Shown piece by piece: positions 1 to 9,900 of a stretch of DNA of 64,000 nucleotides; positions within the stretch are counted from its first letter, which is position 1, and each line of letters starts with the position of its first letter. The translations under genes and the position numbers were made by a program. The notes below the pieces were generated by a model. It did not search any database and was not told where the DNA came from. It saw only the letters and a program-made list of their open reading frames with translations. The stretch comes from Fulvia fulva. Taxonomy: Eukaryota > Ascomycota > Dothideomycetes > Mycosphaerellales > Mycosphaerellaceae. The DNA lies in NCBI RefSeq assembly GCF_020509005.1, contig NC_063018.1, positions 3,348,001-3,412,000 of the forward strand. Reading direction: 5' to 3'.

Positions 1-170
1 TCGAGGCTGCTTCGAATGCGTGCTGCGGTAAGGAGCTGCTGCTCAGTCCGATGATGCTCAATTGGCTTCACTGGACGAGTCAGCACATGAGCTATCTTTC
101 GAATGGCATCATCGCTTCTGCCCACTAGCGAAGAGCTAGATCCGCAGCAGAATGATGATCTGATGCCCAT
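1..170 (-). CDS. unidentified protein, N-terminal 56 residues, runs off left edge
   Basis: An open frame begins at an ATG at 170-168 and stays open for 56 codons to the left edge. I do not recognise the protein. It starts MGIRSFCC, a Gly at position 2 followed closely by two Cys, which resembles N-myristoylation plus palmitoylation signals; the Ser is at position 5 rather than the usual 6, so this is weak. A Ser-rich stretch follows, then a charged, helix-like stretch containing DDAIRKIAHVL. The frame is divergent from the peroxiredoxin gene, 238 bp away. What is seen is only an open frame with plausible composition and a natural start. The rest lies outside the window, and a chance frame is not excluded. 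Confidence 0.4.
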   Translation of the reverse strand, partial: MGIRSSFCCGSSSSLVGRSDDAIRKIAHVLTRPVKPIEHHRTEQQLLTAARIRSSL

Positions 171-408
171 TTGTCCGCGGGAGCAGAATGTTTTGGAATT
201 GTTAGAAGGGAACTCGTCATCGGTAGTGGGGTCCAGACCGTTGTTGCCATTGCGTAGCTTGGGGATGGCGGGGCAGGTACCTTGATGGCGCTTGCATGAG
301 TACATATACTTAAAGTACTCTCCCTAAACACATCTGAAGGTTACACAGCGTCAACTATTGAGCAAAACAAGCCAAGACTCACATCAATCTCAAGAACACC
401 TCACAATC
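171..408. promoter_or_regulatory. divergent intergenic promoter region
   Basis: This 238-bp gap lies between the probable minus-strand start at 170 and the peroxiredoxin ATG at 409. An AT-rich stretch, CATATACTTAAAG, at about 303-315 is roughly 100 bp upstream of the peroxiredoxin ATG and could serve as a core promoter element. CA-rich sequence just before the ATG looks like a fungal 5' leader. The frames in this gap have no recognisable content. Confidence 0.35.
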
Positions 409-988
409 ATGTCGTGAGTCCCCACACCAAGCTCCTACTGCTTCAAACCCATGCTGACACCGCTGACACCACCCCAGCGCACTCGTCGACAAGCTCAAGG
501 GCAAGGCGAAGACCCTCTCCAAAGGCGACAAGATCCCCTCCTCCGCCGCCCTCAAGGAAGACAACCCCGAGAAAGGCACCGTCGACCTCTCCTCCCTCCC
601 CGGCACCAACATCATCGTCGGCGTCCCCGGCGCCTTCACCCCACCCTGCTCCTCGCAAGTCCCCGGCTACGTCCAGCAAGCCGACCAATTCGCGGCCAAG
701 GGCGTCAAGGGCATCTACATCGTCGCTGTCAACGATGCCTTCACCACCCAGGCCTGGAAGGAGAAGCTGAATGCCAACCACCCACTTGTGCACTTCCTCG
801 CCGACGACACTGGTGCGTTCTCGAAGGCTGCGGGTCTCGATTTTGATGCGAGTGGGTTGTTGGGCAACCACCGTTCGCAGAGGTATGCGGCCATTGTGGA
901 GAATGGGGCTGTGAAGGATATTTTTGTGGAGGATGAGGCGCCGGGTGTTACTGTAACTGAGGCTGCTAAGGTTCTACAGCATGTTTAG
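409..988 (+). CDS. peroxiredoxin, Prx5/PMP20-type redoxin
   Basis: Thiol peroxidase of the AhpC/TSA-redoxin superfamily that reduces hydrogen peroxide and alkyl hydroperoxides. The start codon is split from the body by a 64-bp intron: ATGTC at 409-413, intron 414-477 (GTGAGT...CAG, with CTGAC as likely branch site), then exon 478-988. The product is 171 residues, close to the family norm of about 165-170. The peroxidatic motif PGAFTPPCS is at residues 52-60 with Cys59; VNDAF at 86-90 and the later Arg in SQRYAAIV (Arg137) are also family hallmarks. Cys59 is the only cysteine, so a 1-Cys mechanism needing an external thiol is inferred. The C-terminus LQHV is not a PTS1 peroxisomal signal, so cytosol is more likely. 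Fungal relatives include Asp f 3-like proteins. It is convergent with the thioesterase gene. Confidence 0.93.
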
Positions 989-1201
989 ATGGTGAATGGG
1001 TGATGTGGAAGAGGTTGCTAGAATGTTAGATGATACCAGACGTAGAGGCTCAGAAAGTTGAGCAAGGCCCTCAGAATTGCTAGGCACCGCTGCTGTGCAC
1101 TACTCATTCGTTTGACGTCTCGCTGAGCCTGTCTTCGACTGTACTCATGAGGGATGCTTCCGCGGTTGTACAACCACACTGCACTTGCTCTCACTCTCTA
1201 C
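989..1201. other. convergent 3' untranslated region
   Basis: The 213 bp between the stop codons of the peroxiredoxin (986-988) and the thioesterase (1204-1202) should hold both 3' ends. I see no open frame with recognisable content, no repeat and no RIP signature here. Confidence 0.5.
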
Positions 1202-2013
1202 TCACCCAGAACTCGACCCAGGCCTCGGACTCAACTCTTCAGTGATGTTGTTCGGATCCTTCCACGCAATACTCACATACTTGGTATGACTCCCCCTCGC
1301 CACAACCTCATCCTTATTGTTCAGAAACTTGATAGAGGTGTAAGCAAGTGTTTTGCCGAACTTATCACAAGTGACTTCCGCTCTGATCGTGTCGCCGACT
1401 TTGCCGCCGGAGTTGAGATAAGTAACTATGGCGGATCGTCAGTGCTATATCGTGGGGGATTAAGATATACTGAGAAGCCAGCAGAAAGAACACAGGATTC
1501 AAGATACCATTCAGATCCGTGCTAACACCCGTAGCGAACAAGCCCCGAGAAGCAACTGCCAGACTCCCACCCAGATCAACCATCGACGCTATCGTGCCGC
1601 CATGAAGGATTTGGAGACGGTTCTATCCAGACGTCAATACCATTTCAGCCAGCATGTAGTCTCTTGGTGTAGAGAGAAAAGGCATGCCGTACAGTATGTT
1701 CCTTCTGTATGTCCAGCTCGAAATTCACAGTCCCAGGCCTGGCAGCAGTGACTCGTAGCTGTGATAGAAACACGGGCGTTAGTCGCACCTAATATGTGTA
1801 TGTATCTCCTGGCCTAGTCTTCTGCAGGCGGCTTGATACAAACGACCTCAGTCGTCTTGATCGGGTTCACGTACGCCATCAAGCAGTCTGAGATAACGTT
1901 AACAAAGAGTTCATAGAGTGGTCCAAGACTTCAACGCACCTTGGCTCCAAGCCTGAATTGGCCCTGAAGGACTCCCACACTGATTTGACGAAAGGAAGAC
2001 AGCGTTGTGACAT
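1202..2013 (-). CDS. hotdog-fold acyl-CoA thioesterase family protein
   Basis: Thioesterase-superfamily (PaaI/ACOT13-like) enzyme, expected to hydrolyse acyl-CoA thioesters; the substrate is unknown. My model has five exons on the minus strand: 2013-1940, 1887-1875, 1758-1693, 1622-1508 and 1425-1202, giving 163 residues, normal for the family. All introns have GT...AG ends, and intron 2 has a clear CTAAC branch site. The hotdog core LHGGTIASMVDLGGSLA is at about residues 56-72, followed by the STDLNVTYLNSGG strand and a GDTIRAEV segment. Exon 2 would be a 13-nt micro-exon encoding LLDG; it joins exon 1 (ending SGLEP) to RVTAARPGTV in frame. Exons 3-5 are secure from family resemblance, while exons 1-2 are less so. 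The LTR of the 60-kb nest begins 99 bp upstream of the start, so the native promoter may have been displaced. Confidence 0.85.
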
Positions 2014-2112
2014 GGCTGCGCTAATGCAAAAACTTGGGTAGGCAGGAACGGTTGACGAAAGGAGAAGGATCGAGGTCCAGCTTCGGCTCACGTGATGATC
2101 GACCGCGATAAC
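2014..2112 (-). promoter_or_regulatory. remaining native upstream region of the thioesterase
   Basis: Only 99 bp of native sequence separates the thioesterase ATG (2013) from the 5' LTR of Gypsy-A. On the minus strand it holds a possible 5' splice site GTGAGC and a downstream TTTTGCATTAG that could bound a 5' UTR intron. The rest of the original promoter should lie beyond 62685. Confidence 0.4.
2109..2112. repeat. target-site duplication TAAC of Gypsy-A, left copy
   Basis: TAAC directly precedes the LTR starting TGTGACG at 2113. The same TAAC follows the right LTR at 62685-62688, which marks the outer limits of the nest in host DNA. Confidence 0.7.
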
Positions 2113-2222
2113 TGTGACGTTCTTATCCGAACACACCGCCGGCTTGGCGCTCAGCTTTGTATTTAGAGTTTTCTCAGGTAGCTTTCCTGTATCTCAGATT
2201 CACACTCGCCAAGGTTCTTACA
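2113..2222 (+). repeat. Gypsy-A left (5') LTR
   Basis: 110 bp from TGTGACGTTC to GGTTCTTACA, a near-identical direct repeat of 62575-62684. I count three differences, all C/T. Unlike the adjoining interior it keeps many CA and TG dinucleotides. Confidence 0.85.
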
Positions 2223-2793
2223 TCTAGTAGCTTCCCTTCCTTTTAGCCTTTCTATTAGGTTAAATTAGCCTATAAGTAAATCTCCTAAGCTATAAGTCTC
2301 TAACTTACGCCTCAGTCGGACCTTAGTACTAAAGCTAAGCGAGGTAACCTTACTAACCTTATCTTAGCTCCTACGAACGGGGCGGGCTACTTAAACCTTT
2401 AGTATAGAGGACACTAACTAATACCCTAATTAAGGCGGTTATTACCTACCGGATTAGTAAGGTTTTGCTACTTATCTAGTCGGAGAGGGCCTAGCCTATA
2501 GTCGCGCCCTAGGCGATAACTACGCGGCTTAGCCTACTAGCCTAAACGATACCTTTAGGGCTACTTAGGCTATACCCCTAGCTACTCGGTCGTACCGCCG
2601 CCCTAACCGTAATAGCGACGCGGAGATAGATAGGGCGGACTACCTAGACAAAGATAACTTCGGCCTATATAACGAGCTAGCTAGTAGAGGCAAGGCGCCT
2701 AGGATAGGGGATCCCCCTATTCTAAAGTCTAACGCTTAGAACGACGAGTACCTTAACTAGATATCGTCTATAAGAGCCTAGATTAGCCTAAAT
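2223..2793 (+). pseudogene. Gypsy-A 5' leader and start of gag, RIP-degraded
   Basis: The stretch after the left LTR is nearly devoid of CA and TG, and the change is abrupt at 2222/2223. From about 2645 the plus strand reads as protein-like sequence broken by TAG stops, with short open runs such as DKDNFGLYNELASRGKAPR. This suits the start of a gypsy gag whose Gln and Trp codons became stops. LINE-0 interrupts it at about 2793, and the reading appears to resume at about 14997. Confidence 0.5.
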
Positions 2794-2969
2794 AGATAGA
2801 TAGATTTGTTATTCCCCTATTCTAGGACCCTATCCGGCTTATATAGGTATATATCTATTATTATATATAAAGGGAAACCCGAATAGGTAAAAACCCTTCC
2901 CGCCCCCGACTACTCCTTATCTAGATTAGCTTTCCCTCTAAACGTACGTAGTCTATATTACTACCCCGT

Positions 2970-5900
2970 TAGCCCCCGCTTCTAGCCGGTCTCGTCGCGC
3001 TACGTCGTGTCCTCTCTTCCTATACTACTCCTACTAGGCGGTACTATTCTAGCTAGCCCTTCTCTAGTATCTAGTTCGTAATACGCCGTAGGTCCTTAGC
3101 GTTATTAAGAAGTACCCTAATCGTCCGGTTCCTCGCCTTTACTATCTACTCCCTCCTTCCTAGCGACTACCTCGGATAGACGAGGAGTATGTACCGTACG
3201 TTCTAGGAGCGATAGCCGTAGGGGTAGCTAGTATTCGTATATCCTAGAACCTTCCTCTATAATAGGTACCCCTAGAGGCCGATGTGTTCGCTTCGTAGTT
3301 AGGTTACTATACTACTCTATACCCTCGTAAGGCGGTAGTAGATAAGCTTCGGGGGGTACTTAACCGCGGATTTCGTAGCTAACTATTCCTTAGGTTATCC
3401 CGCTAGCTAAGGGCGTCTACTATATCCTATAACCTAGTTGTTCTACCTCTCTTTCTATAGTTGCTCTATAAACAATTTCTTACCTTCCTATTATATTACT
3501 AGCTATTCGTCCCTTACCCGGTAGTTCGGCTCGTTTCCGGGTCGAATGCCCTTATACGCTAGTACTAATTCGCGGGCCCTTACGGCTATACTAGCGATGA
3601 CCTTCTATACTAGGTACTATACCGACTTGCCTAAGTAGGAGGTCTATAGTCTCTAGATATATAGGTCGATCGGCGGTATAGCGGTCTCGTACTTAAGTAT
3701 CCTTATTAGTGTCGACTTATATACCCCGGTGACCTTCCTTAGGCATTAGTTTTAGATCTTCGCTAGCGGCGCGACGAGTCCCTTCGATAGGTAGGCCCTC
3801 TCGCCTAAGGACTATACTTAGCTACTATAGGTAAGGACTAGCCGTATAATAGCCGTATATAGAAGTCGTAACTACCGGAAGTCCGCCCCCTATATAGACG
3901 TAGTAAGCCTCTAGTATAATGCTATATTCTGTTTAGCTTTCCGTAATATTGCCTATACGTACTTCCTCTACCGTAGCGCCGGGTCTACCTATAGTCCGAG
4001 GATCCTAAGCTAATTTGCTAGGTTAGTCGTATACCCCTATATCTAGATAGAAGCTTATATATTATAGAACCGTAGCCGGCGCGTAAAGTATATTAGATTA
4101 TACTTTTCTAGGGTAAACCGAGCCCCGTACCTCCTAGCCTAGTCCTCGTAGATCTTATACTTCTCTTCTAGTAGCCTATAGTTCTCCTTAGTCGAGGAAG
4201 ACTACGCTAGGATGTTTATGTCGTCTACGAAGCCGCTCGTAGCGGTGTTCTAGGATTCTAGGGCTAGGAGTAGCGTCGCTATAAAGAAGAGGAACAGAAT
4301 AGGTACTAGTATTAAGCCTTATAGGATTCTAGTATAGACTACTTAAAATAGGCTTCTATACTAGCCGACTAGGATCGACGTGCTACGGTTTTAGAGGTAG
4401 GACCGTACGAAGTTAATAAGCTACTTAGGGAGTCCTTTCGACCTTAGGATATAGAGTAGCCGCGGGTATAACACGTAGTCGAAGGCTCCCGATATGTCTA
4501 GGCTAAGTAAGGAAGCTACCTTGTCCCTATTCTTATACTAGATAGCCTTTACCTAAGAGGTGATAAGTTCTATCGCGGATAGCGTCGATCGCTATAGGCG
4601 CGCACCTATCTAGGTGTCCGGGAGTAGGGAGTGTTCCTCTACCGCCTCGGAGAGTCTCGTTATAACTAGCTTCTTAAGCGCCTTCCTAAGAGTGTTAAGG
4701 AGCGCAATTAGGCGGTACGACTTCACCTACGTATAGTCTTCCTTTTACGGCTTACGTAGGACTACTGTCGTCGATTGTTTAAAAGCTATCGGGTAGTATC
4801 CGGTCTATAGGCAGGCGTTAAAGATCGCTATAACTACTAGGGCTAGTTGATCTCTACACTTCTTTAGTAGCTCGTTTAGGATCCTATCCGGCCCCGGGGC
4901 TTTCTTCGCCGGCAACTTCCTTAGTATAGCGGCAACTTCTCCCTCGGACACCTCCTATTAGACCGCGATACTAGGGGCTAGGGGAGTAGAGCTATTTATG
5001 TCGCTTAGATTAGCCTCGACTAGGGGCGGGAAGAACTTACTAGCTAGTAGACGCGCCTTAGCCTCGGGGTCGCTAACCGGGCTACTAGGCGATTATAGCG
5101 CTAGGATAGAGAAGGAGGGGCCCTATATAGGGTCCTATCGGGCCTATTTCGCTAGCTTCTATATTCTCGCTAGCTTGCCGGCGAGTTCTTCTACTATAGC
5201 CCTCTAGCCGACTACTTTCTCCCTCCGTATTATAGCTTTCTTCTATTAGTATACCTCCCTATATACGTTCTAGGCCTCCTCGCTATAGCTACTCGTCTAT
5301 ACCCGGCGGGCTCTCCTTACTTCTCTTACTACCGTAGTATACTTCGGCGTCTAGTATAGTTTAGACTATGTCGTTAGTTAGGTAAGCGGAACGTAAAGTA
5401 AGGTCGCTTTTCTTATTTCGTCTATTAACCCTTAGACTACCTCGTCTATCTCGTCTTTACTATTGTATTAATACTACGCGATCTAGACTAGCCTCTCGAA
5501 GTTATTAAGGTACGCCTAGATATTAGCCTAGTAGGCCTTTTCCTAGTTTAGCTTAGGGGTTCTCGCTAGTATACGTTATATCTATATCGTAATAGAGGCC
5601 CTGACTAGTATATAGTTTAACGACGCCTTGAGTTTATGTTCGATCCTATAGTAGGTTACCGTATAGTAGTAGCTATCTAAGATCTAGGAGAGGTCGATCG
5701 TACCTTAGAGTCCCCCTCTCTTCTAGGTACCTAGGTCCTTTAGGGTTTTAAGGGCAATTACGTTGCTCGCTATTAAGTCGAGTACTTCGTCGGCTATAGG
5801 GTACGGCTATATAAGGCTTTCCTAGGAAGGGTAGTATATATTAAAGTCTCCTACTACGATATAGTACCCTTGTCTCTTAAGCGTACTGTCTAGGTGTCTA

Positions 5901-6300
5901 TAGACCCCTAGGTCGCGGCTAGACCTCGAGGCTAGCGGTTGTATATATAGGTTATGTATCCAGGTGCTACCTACGTAGAGGGAGGTAATATCGCCCCCGC
6001 CTTCTTCGTCTACGTAGTACACTACCTCCTAGTCGGATTCTAGTATGTCCTTACTAATATAGAAGCACGTACGGGGTCTACCGTCGCCTCGTAGGCATGT
6101 CGTATAGCCTAGTGACTTATAGGTCGTTAGTCTCTTATAGTGCGGGTTAATCTATAGCTCCTAGATTATAAGGACGTAGTGGACGCGCGGGTCCGCCTCG
6201 TATAGGAAATGGTTCTAGACTATATCCTTACTATAGTTGACGTTATACTAGATGATACTAAGCGTGTCGAGGCTAGTTATCGGCATCGACAATCATTTCC
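2970..6300 (-). pseudogene. LINE-0 ORF2 (endonuclease/reverse transcriptase), RIP-degraded
   Basis: Colinear, in reverse, with ORF2 of LINE-1 (50622-53939), but riddled with stops from CAG, CAA and TGG codons changing to TAG or TAA. Recognisable parts are the apurinic-type endonuclease near 5820-6290 and the RT palm near 4210-4290. It is not functional. Confidence 0.75.
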
Positions 6301-6766
6301 TCTATATCGTCCTATGTCCTACTACCCTATACGTCCTAGTCTACGCCTATCGGCTATATACTAAAGGGGAGCCGGGCCTAGTTAGATTCCCTCGCCGTAG
6401 CTAGTAGAGCACGTGGCCTCCCGTACGCCCTAGGTTACGTATCCTTTATATCGTTCTCGGCCCTAGGGCGCTTATGCCCGACCGCCGCTAGTTAGTTCCG
6501 GTATAGGCTAGCCTTACGGTCGCCGTAGAATCTTAGGGCGACGGTTCTGTTTATAATTGACTTGTTTTTCGCTAGTTTCCGCTATAGGCATTCCGTACTA
6601 TACGATAGGTAGTGCCCCGGACAGTTCGCGTACCGTCTCGTAGTCGATATATAGTCCCTAGATATATAGCCTCCTATATAGTTCGAGTAGGCCTACTTGT
6701 TTATACACGTATAGGTTTAGTGTCTATACTGTTAGCATTTGAAGCATTAGAGGACACGAAAGGATA

Positions 6767-6771
6767 AGGAG
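6767..6771. repeat. target-site duplication AGGAG of Gypsy-1, left copy
   Basis: AGGAG immediately precedes the LTR at 6772 and recurs directly after the other LTR at 13994-13998. Removing one copy plus the element rejoins LINE-0 ORF1. Confidence 0.9.
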
Positions 6772-6955
6772 TGTAAGGGCGCGCGTACCATAGGGTCCGA
6801 ATGAGATAGTTGTTGTTCTACGAAGCTACGAAAGAGGAGCGCGAGGCGCGGCGAAGTTATAAAGCAAAGCCAAGCCGCGCTAACCCGATGCAGAAGGTCC
6901 GCGGTTCAGCCGGGCCGACGCAGCTACAGTGAGGGGTCGCGGGCTGCCCGTGACA
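6772..6955 (-). repeat. Gypsy-1 3' LTR
   Basis: 184 bp. Read on the minus strand it starts TGTCACGGGC and ends GCCCTTACA. It contains the last 76 bp of the pol frame. Confidence 0.93.
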
Positions 6956-9900
6956 GTACCCCCCCTCCCAAAACACGCCTCAGTCCTCTGAGCGTTATTC
7001 ACCTTGTGAGGCCACTTGCCTGTCGAGCTCCATAATCGCGCGAACGCCGAATCATCCTCTAGTGCCCTGTCGTCATCCGATAACATCGCATTCGCTCTAT
7101 CAAGACTATCCTCGACCGGCTTCCTTCGAGAAACATGTTGCCTAGTTAGCTGGCTTGCCCCAGATCTAAGTCTGTCTTCGGCTCGCACTCGCGTATGATC
7201 CTTATGACCAAAGTTGGGTATCATTGCAGGCTCTGTAGGCTCCACTCGAGTATCGAATATGTGCGGAGCAGATTCTATTAGAGGCAAGGCTCGAGGCGAC
7301 TCATTCGTGACGGTGTCTTTCGGAATGACCCTGATCGAGTTGAGCCCGAGTATCTCAGTGGCTGGTAGGGACCAGTCAGATGGAGCTGCGAAGCCTACAG
7401 GCGTAGACAACTCCGGCCGGTTATGGTGAAAGTCTGCAACAGCGGCGGCTGCGTGTTCAAGCATGTCCTCTGCAGGTTGCCAGGTCTCACCATCCTCTTC
7501 GTTCTGATATCCAGCCCATTTCACCTTGTACCATGTATCTACTTTGCGCTTGTGCCCCTTCTTCACCTTGCCTGCCCGCTTACGGGTGTACATGTCAAGG
7601 ATCTTTTCCACCTCGTACATGTGCGTAGGTGCTGCCACTACATCGGCTGCTGCATCAGCCTCGGTGGTGTCAGGTTCGATAGTTATCGGTGGTGGCGGCG
7701 CCAGATGCTGCCCTTCAAGTGGTGGGAAATCGGGGTGGTCGGCTCGTTGTAGTAGTGAGGTGTGGAAGCAGTTATCAAGTCCTACTAGAGCGTCTGATAG
7801 TTTCAGTCGATAAGAGAGTCTGGCCGGCATAACTTCCGTGATCTGGTAAGGGCCGGCATATCTCCTGTCCAGCTTCTTAGATGGTCGAGTCGTGCGGATG
7901 TTCTTGGTGCTAAGATACACCCAATCACCCACCTTGTAGTCTGGAGGAATGCTTCGGTGGCGGTTTGCTGCCTCTGCTTGGAGAGCTTGTGACATTCGCA
8001 TATTCTCTTGAAGGTGTTTGTGAAGCTCGCAAATTCGACGCACAAAGGTTTCTGCTGATCGCGCGTCCAGTCGCTGGAGAGTGGTCAGTCCTCCCTCCTT
8101 TCCAGCGTTCAGGTCAACTCGCTCTATGAACTCAGGGTTGTATCCTAAGGTGGCGTAGAACGGCGACACACCAGTAGTCTCAGACAGGTGATTGTTGATC
8201 GCGAACTGAGCAAGGCACAGCCATTCTGCCCAGTCATCCTGTGCCTCGTTGGTGAACATGCGGAGATACTGTTCCATCGCCTGGTTAGTGCGTTCTGACT
8301 GTCCATCAGTTTCTGGGTGATACGAAGAACTCAGCTTGCGATTTGTGCGGAGCATCTTGCAGAGTTTCTTCCAGAAGGTAGCAACCCACTGCTTGCCACG
8401 GTCTGATGTAATGGTGTCAGGAAACCCGCGCCGACAGAACACATGTTTGAGGAAAAGCCTTGCCGTATTCTGTGCTGTCATTGCGCCAATAGGGATCAGC
8501 TCGACTTCCTTAGTAAGCCTGTCAGTGACGGTCATAATGTTGTTGTAGACCATGCCGTCAAGAGTGCTGTCTGGGAGTCCGACAACGAAGTCGACTGCAA
8601 TGTGTTTCCAAGGCCGATCTGGAACAGGAAGTGGCTGTAGTAATCCTAGTGGCTGGGAGTGCAGAGATTTTGTTGTACGGCAGGTGCGGCAATTCGCGGT
8701 GTATCTGCGCACGGATCTCGCTAATCCAGGCCAGTAGAATTCACGTGCTACGAGTTCATAAGTGCGAGCTCGTCCTGGATGGCCTGCTGCTGGAGCGTCA
8801 TGGTTTATCTTGATTATCCTGGTCTGTAAAGCTTGGTCATTTGGTACCCATAAGCTCCAGCCGTCGTATTGGTTTCGAACATATAGCAGGTCGCCATCCA
8901 CTTTGCAGTGTGCTGGGTGAATCTTCGCTCTCTGTAGCAGTGTAGGAGTGCGGTCTTTCTGCAGGTCCTTAATCGCGGTCTTGAGCTCGTTATCGGTTAC
9001 GTACGCCGTCGACATTCGATACTCGAGTTCGGCTTCCCGCTGACTTTCACGCGTCGCCGGTTGTTCAGTAGGCGCATCTCGTTCTGTAGGCATAAACTCT
9101 TCAGCTTCAGGGTTTAGCGGTACTGGTTCCTCTTCTTCCGGCGCATCTTCTACTGTTGCCTGTAGTGAGGCGATCTTAAGGAATCGCTTAGGAGGCAGCA
9201 ATGTCTGATGCTGATGCTGGTTCCGAGGGTCGTCCACCCCCTGCGGAAGGTCCTGGCTGCGTCTCGTCAGGCTGTCTGGCTTTGTACCTTGAAGTCCTGG
9301 ACGGTATATTATCTTGAAGTTGAACTGTGACAAGAACTCAGCCCAACGCGCTTGTCGCCGATTTAGCTGCTTTGTCGTCATGAAGTATTCCAGGTTCTTG
9401 TGGTCGGTGTAAATCTTGACTGGCTGTGAGTCCTCATCATCTGCCTCGCAGGCGAGCTCGGGTCTCCATTCCTCAAAAGCCTTGATGATGGCTAACAGTT
9501 CCTTATCATAGATTTCATAATTGCACTCCTGTGGACTCAACTTCTTCGAGTAGAAGGCCACAGGATGTAGCACACCATTCTCGTCATACTGCGAAAGCAC
9601 GCCGGCGTTCACAAAATCTGAAGAATCTGTCTCTATTACTGTTTCCCTGCCTGGCACGTAATGTGCGAGCATGCCGGCTTTGCTGAACGCAGCTTTCAAA
9701 TTGTCAAAGGCTCGTTGGCAATCTAGTGACCATTGAATCCTTCTGTTCTTGTGATTGCTTGGTCCGTCCGACTTGGTCAGGTTTGTGAGAGGAGCAGCTA
9801 TGCGCGAAAATGCTTCGATGAATCGCCTGTAGAAGTTGGCAAATCCAAGGAAGGCCTGGACATCCTTCAGGTTCTCAGGAGCTTCCCATGTCTGAATACA

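Noticed and set aside
103..331. Short plus- and minus-strand frames in the left intergenic region.
   Set aside because: They overlap the better-supported minus-strand start at 170, show no domain or signal, and look like chance frames in promoter DNA.
1879..2136. An 85-codon minus-strand frame crossing the left LTR boundary.
   Set aside because: It crosses the insertion junction and intron 1 of the thioesterase; its middle is real exon 1 and the rest is read-through.
4998..5207. A 69-codon plus-strand frame that recurs in three places.
   Set aside because: It is the antisense of LINE ORF2 (also 51512-51940 and 58649-58858, minus strand). It recurs because the LINE copies do, not because it is a gene.
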